Below are positions 37,703 to 48,500 of a stretch of 64,000 nt of DNA, piece after piece. The stretch covers positions 744,001 through 808,000 of the forward strand of contig NZ_CP114882.2 in the NCBI RefSeq assembly GCF_027474525.2, in the 5' to 3' direction. Position 1 is the stretch's first letter; every line of letters begins with the position of its first letter. Source of the stretch: Flavobacterium lacustre (lineage in GTDB: Bacteria > Bacteroidota > Bacteroidia > Flavobacteriales > Flavobacteriaceae). The notes under the pieces are model-generated. The model was not told the origin of the DNA. It worked only from the letters and a program-made list of their open reading frames with translations, and made no database searches. The translations under genes were made by a program, and so were the position numbers.

Positions 37703-38995
37703 ATGAAATATCATCAAATAGACAGCGCCCTTTTTATAAAAAATCGCGCAAAATTTACGGCTCAGATGAAGCCAAAAAGTGTTGCCATTTTTAATTCAAA
37801 TGATATTTATCCCGTTTCTGCCGACAGTACGTTACCGTTTGCACAACACCGGGATATTTTTTATTTATCAGGAGTAGATCAGGAAGAAAGTATTTTATTG
37901 CTTTTTCCAGATGCTCCTTACGAAAACCAAAGGGAAATTTTATTTTTGAAAGAAACCAGCGAACATATTGCGATTTGGGAAGGCGAAAAACTAACCAAAA
38001 ATCGCGCATTTGAAGTATCAGGAATCAAAACAGTGTGTTGGTTACAGGATTTTGAGAAAATACTAAATGAAATGATGACTTATTCTGACATCATGTACAT
38101 TAACACCAATGAACATTATCGCGCAACTGTTGAAACGGAAACTCGTGAAGCCCGTTTTGTAAAATGGTGGAAAGAGAAATATCCAGCGCACCAAGTGGCA
38201 AAAAGCAATCCAATTTTACAACGTATTCGATCTGTAAAAGAAAGCGAAGAATTGGATTTAATCCAAAAGGCCTGCGACATTACCGAAAAAGGATTTCGAA
38301 GATTATTGTCATTTGTAAAACCAAATGTAACCGAATACGAAATTGAAGCCGAATTAATTCATGAGTTTATCCGAAACCGCTCCAAAGGTTTTGCTTACAC
38401 GCCTATTATCGCTTCGGGAAACAATGCAAATGTGTTGCACTACATCGAAAACAACAAACAATGCAAAGCTGGTGACTTAATTTTACTTGACGTTGCAGCC
38501 GAATACGCTAATTATTCTAGCGATTTAACTCGAACAATTCCAGTTTCAGGACGTTATTCGGATAGACAAAAAGCAGTTTACAATGCTGTTTTACGAGTAA
38601 AAAATGAAGCTACCAAAATGCTGACTCCAGGAACACTTTGGAAACAATATCATCTAGAAGTTGGCAAATTAATGACTTCGGAACTACTTGGACTTGGATT
38701 AATTGACAAAGCCGATGTGCAAAACGAAAACCCGGATTGGCCCGCTTACAAAAAATATTTTATGCACGGAACGTCACATCACATGGGATTAGACACACAC
38801 GATTACGGATTGTTACACGAACCGATGCAAGCCAATATGGTTTTCACGGTAGAGCCGGGAATCTATATTCCTGCCGAAAGTTTCGGAATTCGATTAGAAG
38901 ATAATGTGGTGGTTCAGGAAACGGGTGAACCATTCAACTTGATGCGAAATATTCCAATTGAAATTGAGGAAATTGAACATTTAATGAACCTCTAA
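37703..38995 (+). CDS. pepP: Aminopeptidase P family metallopeptidase (Xaa-Pro aminopeptidase)
   Basis: The protein is 430 residues. It has an N-terminal creatinase-like domain (1-165, with FAQHRDIFYLSG) and a C-terminal pita-bread M24 domain. The five metal ligands are visible: Asp pair in LLDVAAEYANYSSDLTR, His in HGTSHHMGLDTHD, Glu in VEPGIYI and Glu in RLEDNVVV. It removes N-terminal residues preceding proline. It is monocistronic with its own promoter and terminator. Confidence 0.95.
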   Translation: MKYHQIDSALFIKNRAKFTAQMKPKSVAIFNSNDIYPVSADSTLPFAQHRDIFYLSGVDQEESILLLFPDAPYENQREILFLKETSEHIAIWEGEKLTKNRAFEVSGIKTVCWLQDFEKILNEMMTYSDIMYINTNEHYRATVETETREARFVKWWKEKYPAHQVAKSNPILQRIRSVKESEELDLIQKACDITEKGFRRLLSFVKPNVTEYEIEAELIHEFIRNRSKGFAYTPIIASGNNANVLHYIENNKQCKAGDLILLDVAAEYANYSSDLTRTIPVSGRYSDRQKAVYNAVLRVKNEATKMLTPGTLWKQYHLEVGKLMTSELLGLGLIDKADVQNENPDWPAYKKYFMHGTSHHMGLDTHDYGLLHEPMQANMVFTVEPGIYIPAESFGIRLEDNVVVQETGEPFNLMRNIPIEIEEIEHLMNL

Positions 38996-39016
38996 AAAAA
39001 TAATTGTCCTATTTCT

Positions 39017-39050
39017 AAACGGCTTTCAGTAATGAGAGCCGTTTTTTGTT
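39017..39050 (+). terminator. Terminator of pepP
   Basis: AAACGGCT (39017-39024) pairs with AGCCGTTT (39037-39044), with a few inner pairs, followed by a T-run. Confidence 0.75.
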
Positions 39051-39101
39051 TTTCGCATCAAGGAATATTCATTTGTCATATGTTTCAAAATTTAAAATAC
39101 T

Positions 39102-39109
39102 ATTTTTGT
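39102..39109 (+). promoter_or_regulatory. -7 element of the alpha/beta-hydrolase gene
   Basis: TATTTTTG matches TAnnTTTG. It lies 17 bp before the TTG at 39127, which supports that start since upstream ATG codons would be outside the transcript. Confidence 0.45.
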
Positions 39110-39126
39110 TCAAATAAAAATCCATT

Positions 39127-39909
39127 TTGAAAGACATCCTATACAAGAACACCAAAATCTCTTATTCCGATACCGGAAAAGGAACTGCAATTGTATTGCT
39201 TCACGGTTTTCTGGAAAACAAAACCATGTGGCAGGATTTTATTCCTGAATTAAGTCTTAAAAACCGAATTATCACAATCGATTTATTAGGACATGGCGAA
39301 ACGGAATGTTTGGGTTATGTGCATTCTATGGAAGATAATGCCGATGTAGTTCATGAAGTTTTATCTAGTTTACGCATCCGAAAAGCCATTTTAGTAGGGC
39401 ATTCGATGGGCGGTTATGTGGCTTTGGCTTTCGCCGAATTATTTCCCGAAAGCATTAAAGGATTAGTGCTGCTAAACTCCACTTCAAGAGCAGACAGCGA
39501 TGAACGAAAAGCAAATCGCGACAGAGCTATTGTAGCGGTAAAACAAAATTACGCCAGTTTCATCCGCATGTCTATTGCCAATTTATTCAGCGAAGACAAT
39601 CGCGAAAAACTAATCGACGAAATTGAAAAAGTAAAAACAGAGGCGCTTAAAACACCTTTACAAGGCATAGTTGCTTCGCTTGAAGGAATGAAAATAAGAA
39701 AAGACCGCGAAGTGCTCTTGCATCTTACACCATATCCTAAACTATTGATTCTTGGCGAAAAAGATCCTGTTTTAAATCTCGTTGAAACAAAAGAACAAAT
39801 AGAGAACACAACCGTTCAATTGGTAACATTTCCAGACGGCCACATGAGTACAATAGAAAACAAAAAAGAATTATTAAAGGTGCTTTCCCGTTTTTTTAAA
39901 AATATTTAA
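39127..39909 (+). CDS. Alpha/beta-fold hydrolase
   Basis: The protein is 260 residues, reading MKDILYKNTKISYSDTGKG with a TTG start. The oxyanion region is LLHGFLENK, the nucleophile Ser is in GHSMGGYVAL, the acid is in GEKDPVLN and the His in FPDGHMS. It resembles MhpC/MenH-like small hydrolases but the substrate is unknown. The close upstream -7 element and lack of an in-frame ATG support the TTG start. The gene converges with addB, whose stop is at the next base pair. Confidence 0.88.
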   Translation: MKDILYKNTKISYSDTGKGTAIVLLHGFLENKTMWQDFIPELSLKNRIITIDLLGHGETECLGYVHSMEDNADVVHEVLSSLRIRKAILVGHSMGGYVALAFAELFPESIKGLVLLNSTSRADSDERKANRDRAIVAVKQNYASFIRMSIANLFSEDNREKLIDEIEKVKTEALKTPLQGIVASLEGMKIRKDREVLLHLTPYPKLLILGEKDPVLNLVETKEQIENTTVQLVTFPDGHMSTIENKKELLKVLSRFFKNI

Positions 39910-39910
39910 A

Positions 39911-42673
39911 TTATACTTTTTCTTTAAACGGAATAGTTTCATCTAAAATTTCATTCAGCAGCAAGATCATTTGCACCAGATAATTATCTAAAATTTCTGT
40001 GTTGATAACTGTATTTTCGTTTTTCTCTTCTTTAAAATTAAAAGGCAAAAAACCACCTCTTAAGTTTTTGAAAGAGATAATTCCAGCTTCAATTGGCTTA
40101 TTATTTGCTTCTTTTTCGAACATATAGGCATACGCCAAAACCTGAATAATTTTATCGTTTTTTATATCTTCCGTCAAGCCTTTCCATGATTTTAACGTAA
40201 CACCTGCCTTTTCTACCTTACCCGTTTTATAATCAATAATTCGAATAATTCCGTTGCGCTCTTCAATTCTGTCCACATTTCCTTTTATCAATACCGGAAA
40301 TGGCAGACTGGGATGATTTAAAATACGCTCAAATGTTTGTTCCAAAGCCAGAATTTTAATAGCATCCCCATTTTTGATACTTTCCAATTCTACTTTTAGA
40401 AAATTAGAAACATTGCGTTTGGCCACTTCAAACGCTAATAAATTTCGACCTTTTTTGATTTCGCCTTCTTTGTAAACCAATTTAAATTGCTTCAGAACCT
40501 CGTCATCAATTTTTTTGAAACCGTTTAAGATATCATTTTCCGAAATAAATTTTCCAATGAATGGTTCATACAAAACTTTCAATGTTTCGTGAATAATGGT
40601 CCCTAAAGTATTCAACGCAATATTTTCCTCCACTTCTTCTACTTCTCGGATGCGTAGAATCTTTTGGAAATAAAACTGAATCGGATTCCGAATATAACTG
40701 GTCAAGGCTGATGGAGAAAAACCGTTTTCGGCAATTTCTTTTAAACGCAACAGCACCGCTTCCGATTTTGGAATTACCATCGGCTGATATGCCGTTTCAG
40801 GTAAAACTGCATTATAAATCTCATGTGTCAAGGTATGGTTTGGTTGCTTTTCGACTTCCAATTGCGTTATGAAACGACTTTTTTCACCTGCATCCAATCC
40901 TTCACTTTCGGTATTATACAACAAATAAATGTTTTTGGCGCGTTGCAATAAATGATAAAAATGATAGGTATAAATGGCATCTTTTTCTTTGAATGTTGGC
41001 AAACCCAATTCTTTTTTTACATCATAAGGAATAAAGGAATTCTGCGATTTACCCGCTGGAAATTTCCCTTCATTCATCGATGTCACAATCACAGTTTCGA
41101 AATCTAAAACACGACTTTCAAGAACTCCCATAATTTGCAGACCATTCAAAGGTTCTCCTTCAAAAGACACTTCGGCTAAATCTATTACTTGCTTATAAAT
41201 AGCATAAAGCGTTTCAATTTTGTCGATATGTTCATGCTTCGAATAGTAATTTATAAGTTTATTAATGACTTTGAAAATAGCAAAAACAAATGCTTTGGTA
41301 ATTTTTTCTTCTTCGTTATCGTTACTTAAATTTGACTTAATGGTTTGCAACAATTCAGAAATAGTTTGTAATACCGGAATTGACCCCTTTTCCCATTTTT
41401 GGAAGAGTAACAGAAATAATTTACTGGAGTTTTCACTCAACTCTAACAATTTATTATGTGCGATAAAAGTATAATTGTTTTGATTAATGATTTTTACTAA
41501 ATTATTTGTCAATGCATATGGCTCAACTAATGGATGAGTCAATACATCTAGAACATCTTTATAATAAAAAACGTAACTGCTGTTTTTTCTTGACAATGCA
41601 TTGGTGTGCATTTTAAATAATTTGGCTATCAAAATCTGTGCTGGATTGTTCTTTCCTGAATATCCCATGGTAATATTCAACGCACCTACAGTTGCCGGAA
41701 GTGCATACAAAAGCGGAACCAGTAAATTCTCTTCTCCAAGCACTACAGCTACTTTATCTAATGTTGCAGTTGGGTCGTCAAGAATAATTTTTTCAATAAT
41801 ACTACCCGTAATTTTGGCTTGACCAATAGTTTTTGGTGTTCCAATAACTTGAATATTTTTAGTTTTTGAAAAATCATCCACAATCCATTCAAAAGGATTG
41901 GATTTATAATGTTTCCAACTGGATTTAAAACGTCTTACAAACAATCCTGCGTCATGATAAGGATCGTTCAAAAATGTTTGATCAACATCCCAATAAATCT
42001 TAGCTTGGTCTGATGCGATTAATTGCTGAACTATTTTTTCTTCGGCAGCATTTAATGCATTAAAACCCGCGAATATAAATTGTTGTTTTTGAAGAGCACT
42101 CGAAAAATGATTCAAATTGTTTACAGCTTCGCGATATATTAAACCTTGATAACCGATTCCTTTTTTTAATAGATGAGCATAAAGTGACTGGTAATAATTA
42201 GGTAATAATTTCCAAAAATCAATGTAGTTTTCGAGTAATTGGGTTTTATTTTCGACTTCTATTCCCCATTTTTTTATGTCTTCAATATCTTTTAAATAAG
42301 AAAGAACATAAGACGGATCTAACAAATACCTATCAATTTCATTAAAATCTTGCAAAAGCGTTTTGGCCCAATTAGCAAAAAGTTCAAATGTTTGTTGCTT
42401 TGATTTTTCGGTTACTGATAAATAAACCTCATAGAATTCAAATAATAATTCAATTGGATCAACTGTACGAACAGCGGCTATATCCTGAATAAAATCTTGT
42501 ATGCTAATAATCTTTGGAGAAAGAATATTGTTTGAGACTTGTTTTTTAAGTGCTTCTATCAAGAACACTTTAGCTCGTTTATTAGGCAGCACTACTATCG
42601 TTTCGGATAGTTTGTCTGAATAATTTTGGATTAAAACTGTTGCTATTTTGTCTAAAAAAGAAGTATTTGTCAT
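39911..42673 (-). CDS. addB: AddB-like nuclease subunit (PD-(D/E)XK family)
   Basis: The protein is 920 residues. It is the likely partner of AddA in double-strand break end resection. The N-terminal half looks like a degenerate helicase domain. The C-terminus has a RecB-type nuclease: GTIIHETLKVLYE, VDRIEERNG-IIRIIDYKTGKVE with the catalytic D-YK, and QVLAYAYMFE. Bacteroidota AddB proteins commonly have this size and DYKTG motif. It lies about 2.9 kb from addA, with ompA-like and kbl genes between, all on the same strand. Confidence 0.85.
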   Translation of the reverse strand: MTNTSFLDKIATVLIQNYSDKLSETIVVLPNKRAKVFLIEALKKQVSNNILSPKIISIQDFIQDIAAVRTVDPIELLFEFYEVYLSVTEKSKQQTFELFANWAKTLLQDFNEIDRYLLDPSYVLSYLKDIEDIKKWGIEVENKTQLLENYIDFWKLLPNYYQSLYAHLLKKGIGYQGLIYREAVNNLNHFSSALQKQQFIFAGFNALNAAEEKIVQQLIASDQAKIYWDVDQTFLNDPYHDAGLFVRRFKSSWKHYKSNPFEWIVDDFSKTKNIQVIGTPKTIGQAKITGSIIEKIILDDPTATLDKVAVVLGEENLLVPLLYALPATVGALNITMGYSGKNNPAQILIAKLFKMHTNALSRKNSSYVFYYKDVLDVLTHPLVEPYALTNNLVKIINQNNYTFIAHNKLLELSENSSKLFLLLFQKWEKGSIPVLQTISELLQTIKSNLSNDNEEEKITKAFVFAIFKVINKLINYYSKHEHIDKIETLYAIYKQVIDLAEVSFEGEPLNGLQIMGVLESRVLDFETVIVTSMNEGKFPAGKSQNSFIPYDVKKELGLPTFKEKDAIYTYHFYHLLQRAKNIYLLYNTESEGLDAGEKSRFITQLEVEKQPNHTLTHEIYNAVLPETAYQPMVIPKSEAVLLRLKEIAENGFSPSALTSYIRNPIQFYFQKILRIREVEEVEENIALNTLGTIIHETLKVLYEPFIGKFISENDILNGFKKIDDEVLKQFKLVYKEGEIKKGRNLLAFEVAKRNVSNFLKVELESIKNGDAIKILALEQTFERILNHPSLPFPVLIKGNVDRIEERNGIIRIIDYKTGKVEKAGVTLKSWKGLTEDIKNDKIIQVLAYAYMFEKEANNKPIEAGIISFKNLRGGFLPFNFKEEKNENTVINTEILDNYLVQMILLLNEILDETIPFKEKV

Positions 42674-42688
42674 TTTATAAAAATAAAA

Positions 42689-42716
42689 AAAACGCCTCGA
42701 TAAATCGAGGCGTTTT
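42689..42716 (-). terminator. Terminator of the OmpA-like gene
   Basis: AAAACGCCTCGA and TCGAGGCGTTTT form a perfect 12-bp stem with a TAAA loop. An A-run on the left yields U residues in the minus-strand transcript. Confidence 0.88.
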
Positions 42717-42736
42717 CAATAAATATTTAAAGGAAA

Positions 42737-44173
42737 TTATTTTTGTAATTTCACTTCAGTTCTTCTATTTTGAGCTTTTCCTTTAGCCGTTTTGTTAGTT
42801 GCTACTGGAGCAGACTCACCAAAACCTACAGCGTTTAAGTTACTCTCTTTAATACCTCTTTCGATTAAAGCGTTTTTCACAACACTTGCTCTAGCCTCAG
42901 AAAGTTTTTGATTGAAAGCATCTGAACCATCGCTATCAGTGTGTCCTTCAATACTGAATTTAGCATTTGGATAATTTTTAAGGATATCAGACATTGCATC
43001 TAATCTTGCAGGAATATCTCCAGTTTTGAAAGTAGATTTTCCTGAGTTGAAATAAACCGCTCTTGCTTGAATTTTAAGATTGTCTAAAGCTTCAGTAGTT
43101 ACTTCTGGACATCCTTTGTTGCTAGCAGGACCAGCTACAGTAGGACATTCGTCATCTTTATCAACTACTCCATCTCCGTCAGTGTCTGGCCAAGGACATC
43201 CAGCGTTTTCTTTAGGACCAGCTACAGTAGGACATTTATCATCTTTATCAGCAACTCCATCTCCATCAGTATCAGGACAACCGTTTAATGATTTAGGACC
43301 TGCAACTTCTGGACAAGCATCATCTTTATCAGCAATACCATCTCCGTCAGTATCAGGACATCCATTCAAAGCAGCTAAACCAGCAACTTCTGGACAAGCA
43401 TCACTTGCATCAACGATTCCGTCTCCATCAGTATCAGGACATCCGTTGAATTGTTTCAATCCAGCAACTTCTGGACAAGCATCTTCTTTGTCATAAATTC
43501 CATCACCATCTGTATCTTTTCCTCCAAATTTGAAGATAAGACCAGCTGTGTGTTGAAAATGAGATGGTGCATCTGGAGTAGTGTTATTTCCAACAGTTCT
43601 ATCACCAAATGATTTTTTGTATCTAGTAGCAAATTCTAATCCGATACCTTCAGTTAACCACAAAGTCAAACCTGCTCCTGGATTAACTGTTCCGTAACTA
43701 CTATCTCCAAAGAAAGTATAACCTCCACCAACAGATAAAGATGGATCAATCACTTTAGATTTAATCAAGCTCATGAAACTGTATTTAACAGTAGCATCAA
43801 TACCATAATACATCAAATCACCAGGATTTGTTACGATATATCCACGAGAATCATGACCAGTTGCAGTTGGATCAAAAGTTACAAATTTTGTAATTTTATT
43901 TACAGATCCAGAAATTCCAAAAGAGAAATTATCACCAACATATTTAGATACGCTAAGATAAGATACAGAAGGAAGAATATTCCAGTTGTCTTTTACAGCA
44001 AATGGTTGAGAAAAATGACGATCTAGCCAATTATTTCCTCCACCGGCACTAGTTTTAGTGTCAACGGCATTAACTCCAAATGAGATAGCCCATGGATTGT
44101 TACTGTCTTGTGCATGAGAAGTTAAACCCATCACCATCATCACAGCAACTAAAAGTTTGTTAAGATGTTTCAT
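42737..44173 (-). CDS. OmpA-family outer-membrane protein with thrombospondin type 3 repeats
   Basis: The protein is 478 residues. A signal peptide ends around SHAQ. An eight-strand-like beta-barrel region spans about 25-215. About five TSP3-type Ca-binding repeats ([16 protein letters not shown]) cover about 220-350. The OmpA peptidoglycan-binding domain ends the protein ([20 protein letters not shown] and [10 protein letters not shown]). It probably links the outer membrane to peptidoglycan. A well-spaced promoter lies at 44211-44240, and a terminator follows the gene, so it is a single-gene unit. Confidence 0.95.
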   Translation of the reverse strand: MKHLNKLLVAVMMVMGLTSHAQDSNNPWAISFGVNAVDTKTSAGGGNNWLDRHFSQPFAVKDNWNILPSVSYLSVSKYVGDNFSFGISGSVNKITKFVTFDPTATGHDSRGYIVTNPGDLMYYGIDATVKYSFMSLIKSKVIDPSLSVGGGYTFFGDSSYGTVNPGAGLTLWLTEGIGLEFATRYKKSFGDRTVGNNTTPDAPSHFQHTAGLIFKFGGKDTDGDGIYDKEDACPEVAGLKQFNGCPDTDGDGIVDASDACPEVAGLAALNGCPDTDGDGIADKDDACPEVAGPKSLNGCPDTDGDGVADKDDKCPTVAGPKENAGCPWPDTDGDGVVDKDDECPTVAGPASNKGCPEVTTEALDNLKIQARAVYFNSGKSTFKTGDIPARLDAMSDILKNYPNAKFSIEGHTDSDGSDAFNQKLSEARASVVKNALIERGIKESNLNAVGFGESAPVATNKTAKGKAQNRRTEVKLQK

Positions 44174-44210
44174 ACTTAATTTTTTTAATTACGATTTAGT
44201 TAATTGTAGA

Positions 44211-44240
44211 CAAAAGTAGTGCGTAATTTTTTAAATACAA
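44211..44240 (-). promoter_or_regulatory. Promoter of the OmpA-like gene
   Basis: On the minus strand TTG (44240-44238), a 19-bp spacer and TACTTTTG (44218-44211) match the Bacteroidota consensus. The start codon lies 37 bp downstream. Confidence 0.65.
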
Positions 44241-44285
44241 AATCAAACGTTGAAAAAAACCTACAAAACACAGTAAAAGTGGGAA

Positions 44286-45476
44286 TTACACAACTTTTAA
44301 TGCCTGTCCAACTTCAGCGAAGGCTTTAATTGCCTTGTCTAAGTGCTCTTTTGTGTGTGCCGCTGACAATTGTACTCTAATTCTTGCTTTACCCTTTGGA
44401 ACTACCGGAAAAAAGAAACCAATCACATAAATTCCTTTTTTCAAAAGCTCATCTGCCATAGTTTGAGACAATTTTGCATCATATAACATAACTGGAACAA
44501 TTGCCGAATCTCCATCAATGATATCAAAACCGGCTTTTTTCATCCCTGCTTTGAAATAATCAGTATTCCACTCCAATTTATCTCTTAAAACCGTATCTCT
44601 TTCTAATATTTCAAAAACTTTTATGGATGCTCCAACTATTGCAGGCGCTAAAGAATTAGAAAATAAATAAGGTCTGGAACGTTGACGCAATATTTCAATA
44701 ATTTCTTTTTTAGCTGTTGTATAACCGCCCATGGCTCCGCCAAGTGCTTTCCCTAGTGTACCGGTAATAATGTCAACTCTTCCCATTACCCCTTTTGCTT
44801 CAAGCGTCCCTTTTCCGGTTGCACCAATAAATCCGGCAGCATGACATTCATCTACCATAACCATCGCATCATATTTATCGGCCAAATCACAAATTTTATC
44901 CAAAGGAGCCACAACACCATCCATAGAGAAAACACCATCTGTGACAATTAATTTGAAACGAGTTCCAGCTTCAGTAGCTTTGATTAATTGTTGTTCCAAA
45001 TCTTCCATATTGCTATTTTCATAACGATAACGAGCCGCCTTACACAAACGAACACCATCTATAATAGAAGCATGATTCAAACTATCTGAAATTATTGCAT
45101 CGTTTTCTCCTAATAAAGGTTCGAAAACTCCACCATTAGCATCAAAAGCTGCAGCGTAAAGAATGGTATCTTCGGTACCATAAAATTCAGAAATTTTTCT
45201 TTCCAATGTTTTGTGAATATCCTGAGTTCCGCATATAAAACGCACCGATGACATTCCGAAACCATGTGTATCCAATGCATCTTTAGCAGCCTGAATCACT
45301 TCCGGATGCGATGATAATCCCAAATAATTATTGGCACAAAAATTCAAAACCGTTTCTCCATTAACTGTAATTTCTGCACCCTGCGGCGAAGTAATAATTC
45401 TTTCTTTTTTGAAAATTCCATTATCAGTAATGGTCTGCAATTCGGACTGTAAGTATTCTTTAATTTTTCCGTACAT
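44286..45476 (-). CDS. kbl: Glycine C-acetyltransferase (2-amino-3-ketobutyrate CoA ligase)
   Basis: The protein is 396 residues of the PLP-dependent alpha-oxoamine synthase family. It converts 2-amino-3-ketobutyrate and CoA to glycine and acetyl-CoA in threonine breakdown. [25 protein letters not shown] sequence (split [13 protein letters not shown] and HKTLE) favours Kbl over BioF. The PLP Lys lies in [13 protein letters not shown], and [13 protein letters not shown] is also conserved. The threonine dehydrogenase partner is not adjacent. Confidence 0.94.
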   Translation of the reverse strand: MYGKIKEYLQSELQTITDNGIFKKERIITSPQGAEITVNGETVLNFCANNYLGLSSHPEVIQAAKDALDTHGFGMSSVRFICGTQDIHKTLERKISEFYGTEDTILYAAAFDANGGVFEPLLGENDAIISDSLNHASIIDGVRLCKAARYRYENSNMEDLEQQLIKATEAGTRFKLIVTDGVFSMDGVVAPLDKICDLADKYDAMVMVDECHAAGFIGATGKGTLEAKGVMGRVDIITGTLGKALGGAMGGYTTAKKEIIEILRQRSRPYLFSNSLAPAIVGASIKVFEILERDTVLRDKLEWNTDYFKAGMKKAGFDIIDGDSAIVPVMLYDAKLSQTMADELLKKGIYVIGFFFPVVPKGKARIRVQLSAAHTKEHLDKAIKAFAEVGQALKVV

Positions 45477-45530
45477 AACTTAATTTCTTAGATTTAAAAT
45501 TTCACAACAAACACCTGAAAGCGAATTTTT

Positions 45531-48500
45531 TTACAAATTTACTACAACGATTTCTTTCCCTACATACACCAATGCCTTTTTAACTACTTTGTAGCCCATT
45601 TTCTCAATAGCATCCCGATAATCCTCCAATTGCTGCTGATATTTAACATTATGTGTTCCTGTTTTATAATCCAATAACAATACTTCTTTGTTTTTCGTTA
45701 AAACCATTCGGTCTGGTTTTACTGTTTTTCCCTCTTTTTGAATGATTGTTTGCTCATTCAACACTTCATTTCCTTCGGCAAAACAAATTTCTAATTCACT
45801 GTGATTGACAATTTCCCGAATCGTATTGAAAACTGTTTCTTTTTGGCCAAAAGTTATCAATCCGTTTTCAATAGACTTTGTAATTGCAATATCAACATCG
45901 TTTTTAGTTTTTACAAAAGATAAAATTTCGTGAATGAGATTTCCGTACTCAATCGCTTCCTGCTGTAATGTTCCCCACATTAATGCTTCTCGTTGCGCAA
46001 TTTTTATATTCTTTGGATTCAGAATTTCCGTTACCAAAGGAATCGTTTTTGAAGTATCGACGTGTTCTTTACCAGCAGACAATTTCATCGAATTACCAAA
46101 TTCATATTCCAATTTATTTTCATCGAATTCGCTTTTGTTATCCAAATAATTAATGAAAAACGAACACATATTATTCTTTGGCAATTCCCCTTTACTGGAT
46201 AAATTCATGTTTGAAATAACATATAACTGTTCTTCTGCTCTTGTCAAAGCCACATACAAAACATTGATGTTATCCAATAATTCTTCCTGCTTTTTTTGAT
46301 TGTAAACCTCAGCAGCTTCTTCTCCAAATCCTTCAACCGCACTGCTGTTGTCAATCAATACTTTTGGCAAACCAAAATCCTGTTCTTCCGCATTCAACCA
46401 TAATTTATCTTTTGGTTTTCTGGTATAATCTTCCTCCGCAAAAGGAAAAATAACAACCGGGAATTCTAATCCTTTCGATTTATGAATCGTCATAATCCGA
46501 ACCGCATTTGTCCCTTCCGGAGATGGAATACTAAATTTCTCCGCATTTTTATCCCAGAAATTCAAGAAATCTGAAATTCCTGCTTGGTTGCGAATATCTC
46601 GTTCCAGAACAATGTCCAGAAAATATTGAACGTAAGCATTACTAACTTTTGGGTTCAGGAACTTTGTTATTATAGTCTCCACAGCTTCATACAATGATTT
46701 TTTTCGAATGTTTTGAAACGAAAGCGAAACATCGAAACTCATTAACCACTCTTCAAAATCAGTTTCCTGAAATAAGGCCATTCCTTGAGCGATAAAATCA
46801 TGAATCGGTAATTTATCCTGACTGTTTTGCGCTAAATATTGAAGAAAATTTGCTTTGGATTCCAAATCAGAATTGTTTTTCAAATATTTCAATAAATGAA
46901 TAATCAATCGAACTTCGGTTGCATTTTGAATCATCAAAGTTTCCGATGACAAAAGCGGAATTCCTTGTTCTGTCAAATAATTCGCAATCGCAATTCCTTG
47001 ACTTCGTTTTCGAGTCAGAATCACAATGTCTTTGTATTCAAACCCTTCTTTTAAAGTTTTTTGAATCGTATTTAAGGTTGCCAAAACATACAAATCGGTT
47101 TTATCCAACGTTTCTTCGTCATCCTCCGAAGTTTCTACTTTTGGAATGAAAGAAATATTTACATAGCCACCTGTTTTATCATTCGTTTTTTGATGACTGT
47201 GATTTTCATACAAATCTTTATAATCCAAATGTTCAAATTCATTCGAAATCAATTTAAAAAAATCATTATTAAATTCGATTATCTGCGAATAAGAGCGGTA
47301 ATTTTTATCTAAATGTTCAAGTCTTTTATCCGGACTGTTGAACGGATTTTGGTCCTTACTTAATTCAATAAATTGTTCCGCTTTTCCGCCACGCCATCTG
47401 TAAATGGATTGTTTTGGATCGCCCACAATCATCAAAGTTCCTTTTACACCAAAATCATCCTGACCCGAAAGTGCATTGTCAATCAGCGGAATCAGGTTCT
47501 GCCATTGCATTTCGGAAGTATCCTGAAATTCATCAATAAAAAAATGACGGTAGCGCTCACCTAATCGTTCGTATATAAAAGGAGCGGGCTGATTTTGAAT
47601 TTCCCGATGAATAATAGCATTGAATTCCGATATGGAAAGTACATTTTGTTCTTCCTGAATCTTGGCTAATTCATTACTAACCGTATTCAGCAATGACAAA
47701 GGCGTAATATTTTTCAGGAACGCTTTATAGAAATTTATCTTTTCGAAAGCAGTGTAAACTTTAGTCAGAATTTGCAAAAATTCAGGAATAAGGTTTTCAA
47801 TAATCGCTCGATCTTTTGCTGTTTTATTGATTGCAATATCATCAAACTCATGAAACATTTTATTCTTAGGATTGAATTTCCCTTGCTGAATACTATTAAT
47901 ATGATTTGGAAAAGTGCCTCTGGAAAAGGATTTTACATCAATTCCGTTTTTATCAATTAATGATAACGCTTCTTCAGCAAAAACAATAGTTTGCTTTTCT
48001 AAGTCTTTACAGGCTTCGGAAAGTTTGGTTTTGATTTCGACAAACTCAGCGATAGATTTATCTTGAAAATGCGTGATTTCATTTCTATTATTTTCATTTA
48101 AAACCAAACGTCCAGTTTCAAGAATTTCACGAGAAATATCCCAAGATTTGTCATCATCGGTTTTTTCCATCGTGAAATCGATGAGCAACTTTGTCAATGT
48201 TTCATCTTCTCCGGCTTGGGCAATGATAGCATCAACCGCTTCTATCAATAAATTTTCAGTATCCAAAGTGACTTCAAAAGTCATGGGTAAATTCAAATCA
48301 TGCGCAAAAGCCCGAATCACTTTATGTGTAAATTTATCAATGGTCGAAATATCAAAAGCGGCATAATTATGAATAATGTGCTTGATGATTTGCTGTGATT
48401 TAGTTTTGATTTGAATGATGGATAATTCCGTATCAATGGATAAATCCTGCATTAAATCCTGTGCTTTTGCACTTGGTTCGTCTTTGGCAAATTCGGATAA

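Noticed and set aside
43080..43496. 138-codon plus-strand frame with repeated SxPSPSVSG
   Set aside because: It is the antisense shadow of the TSP3 repeats in the OmpA-like gene; its repeats simply mirror those codons.
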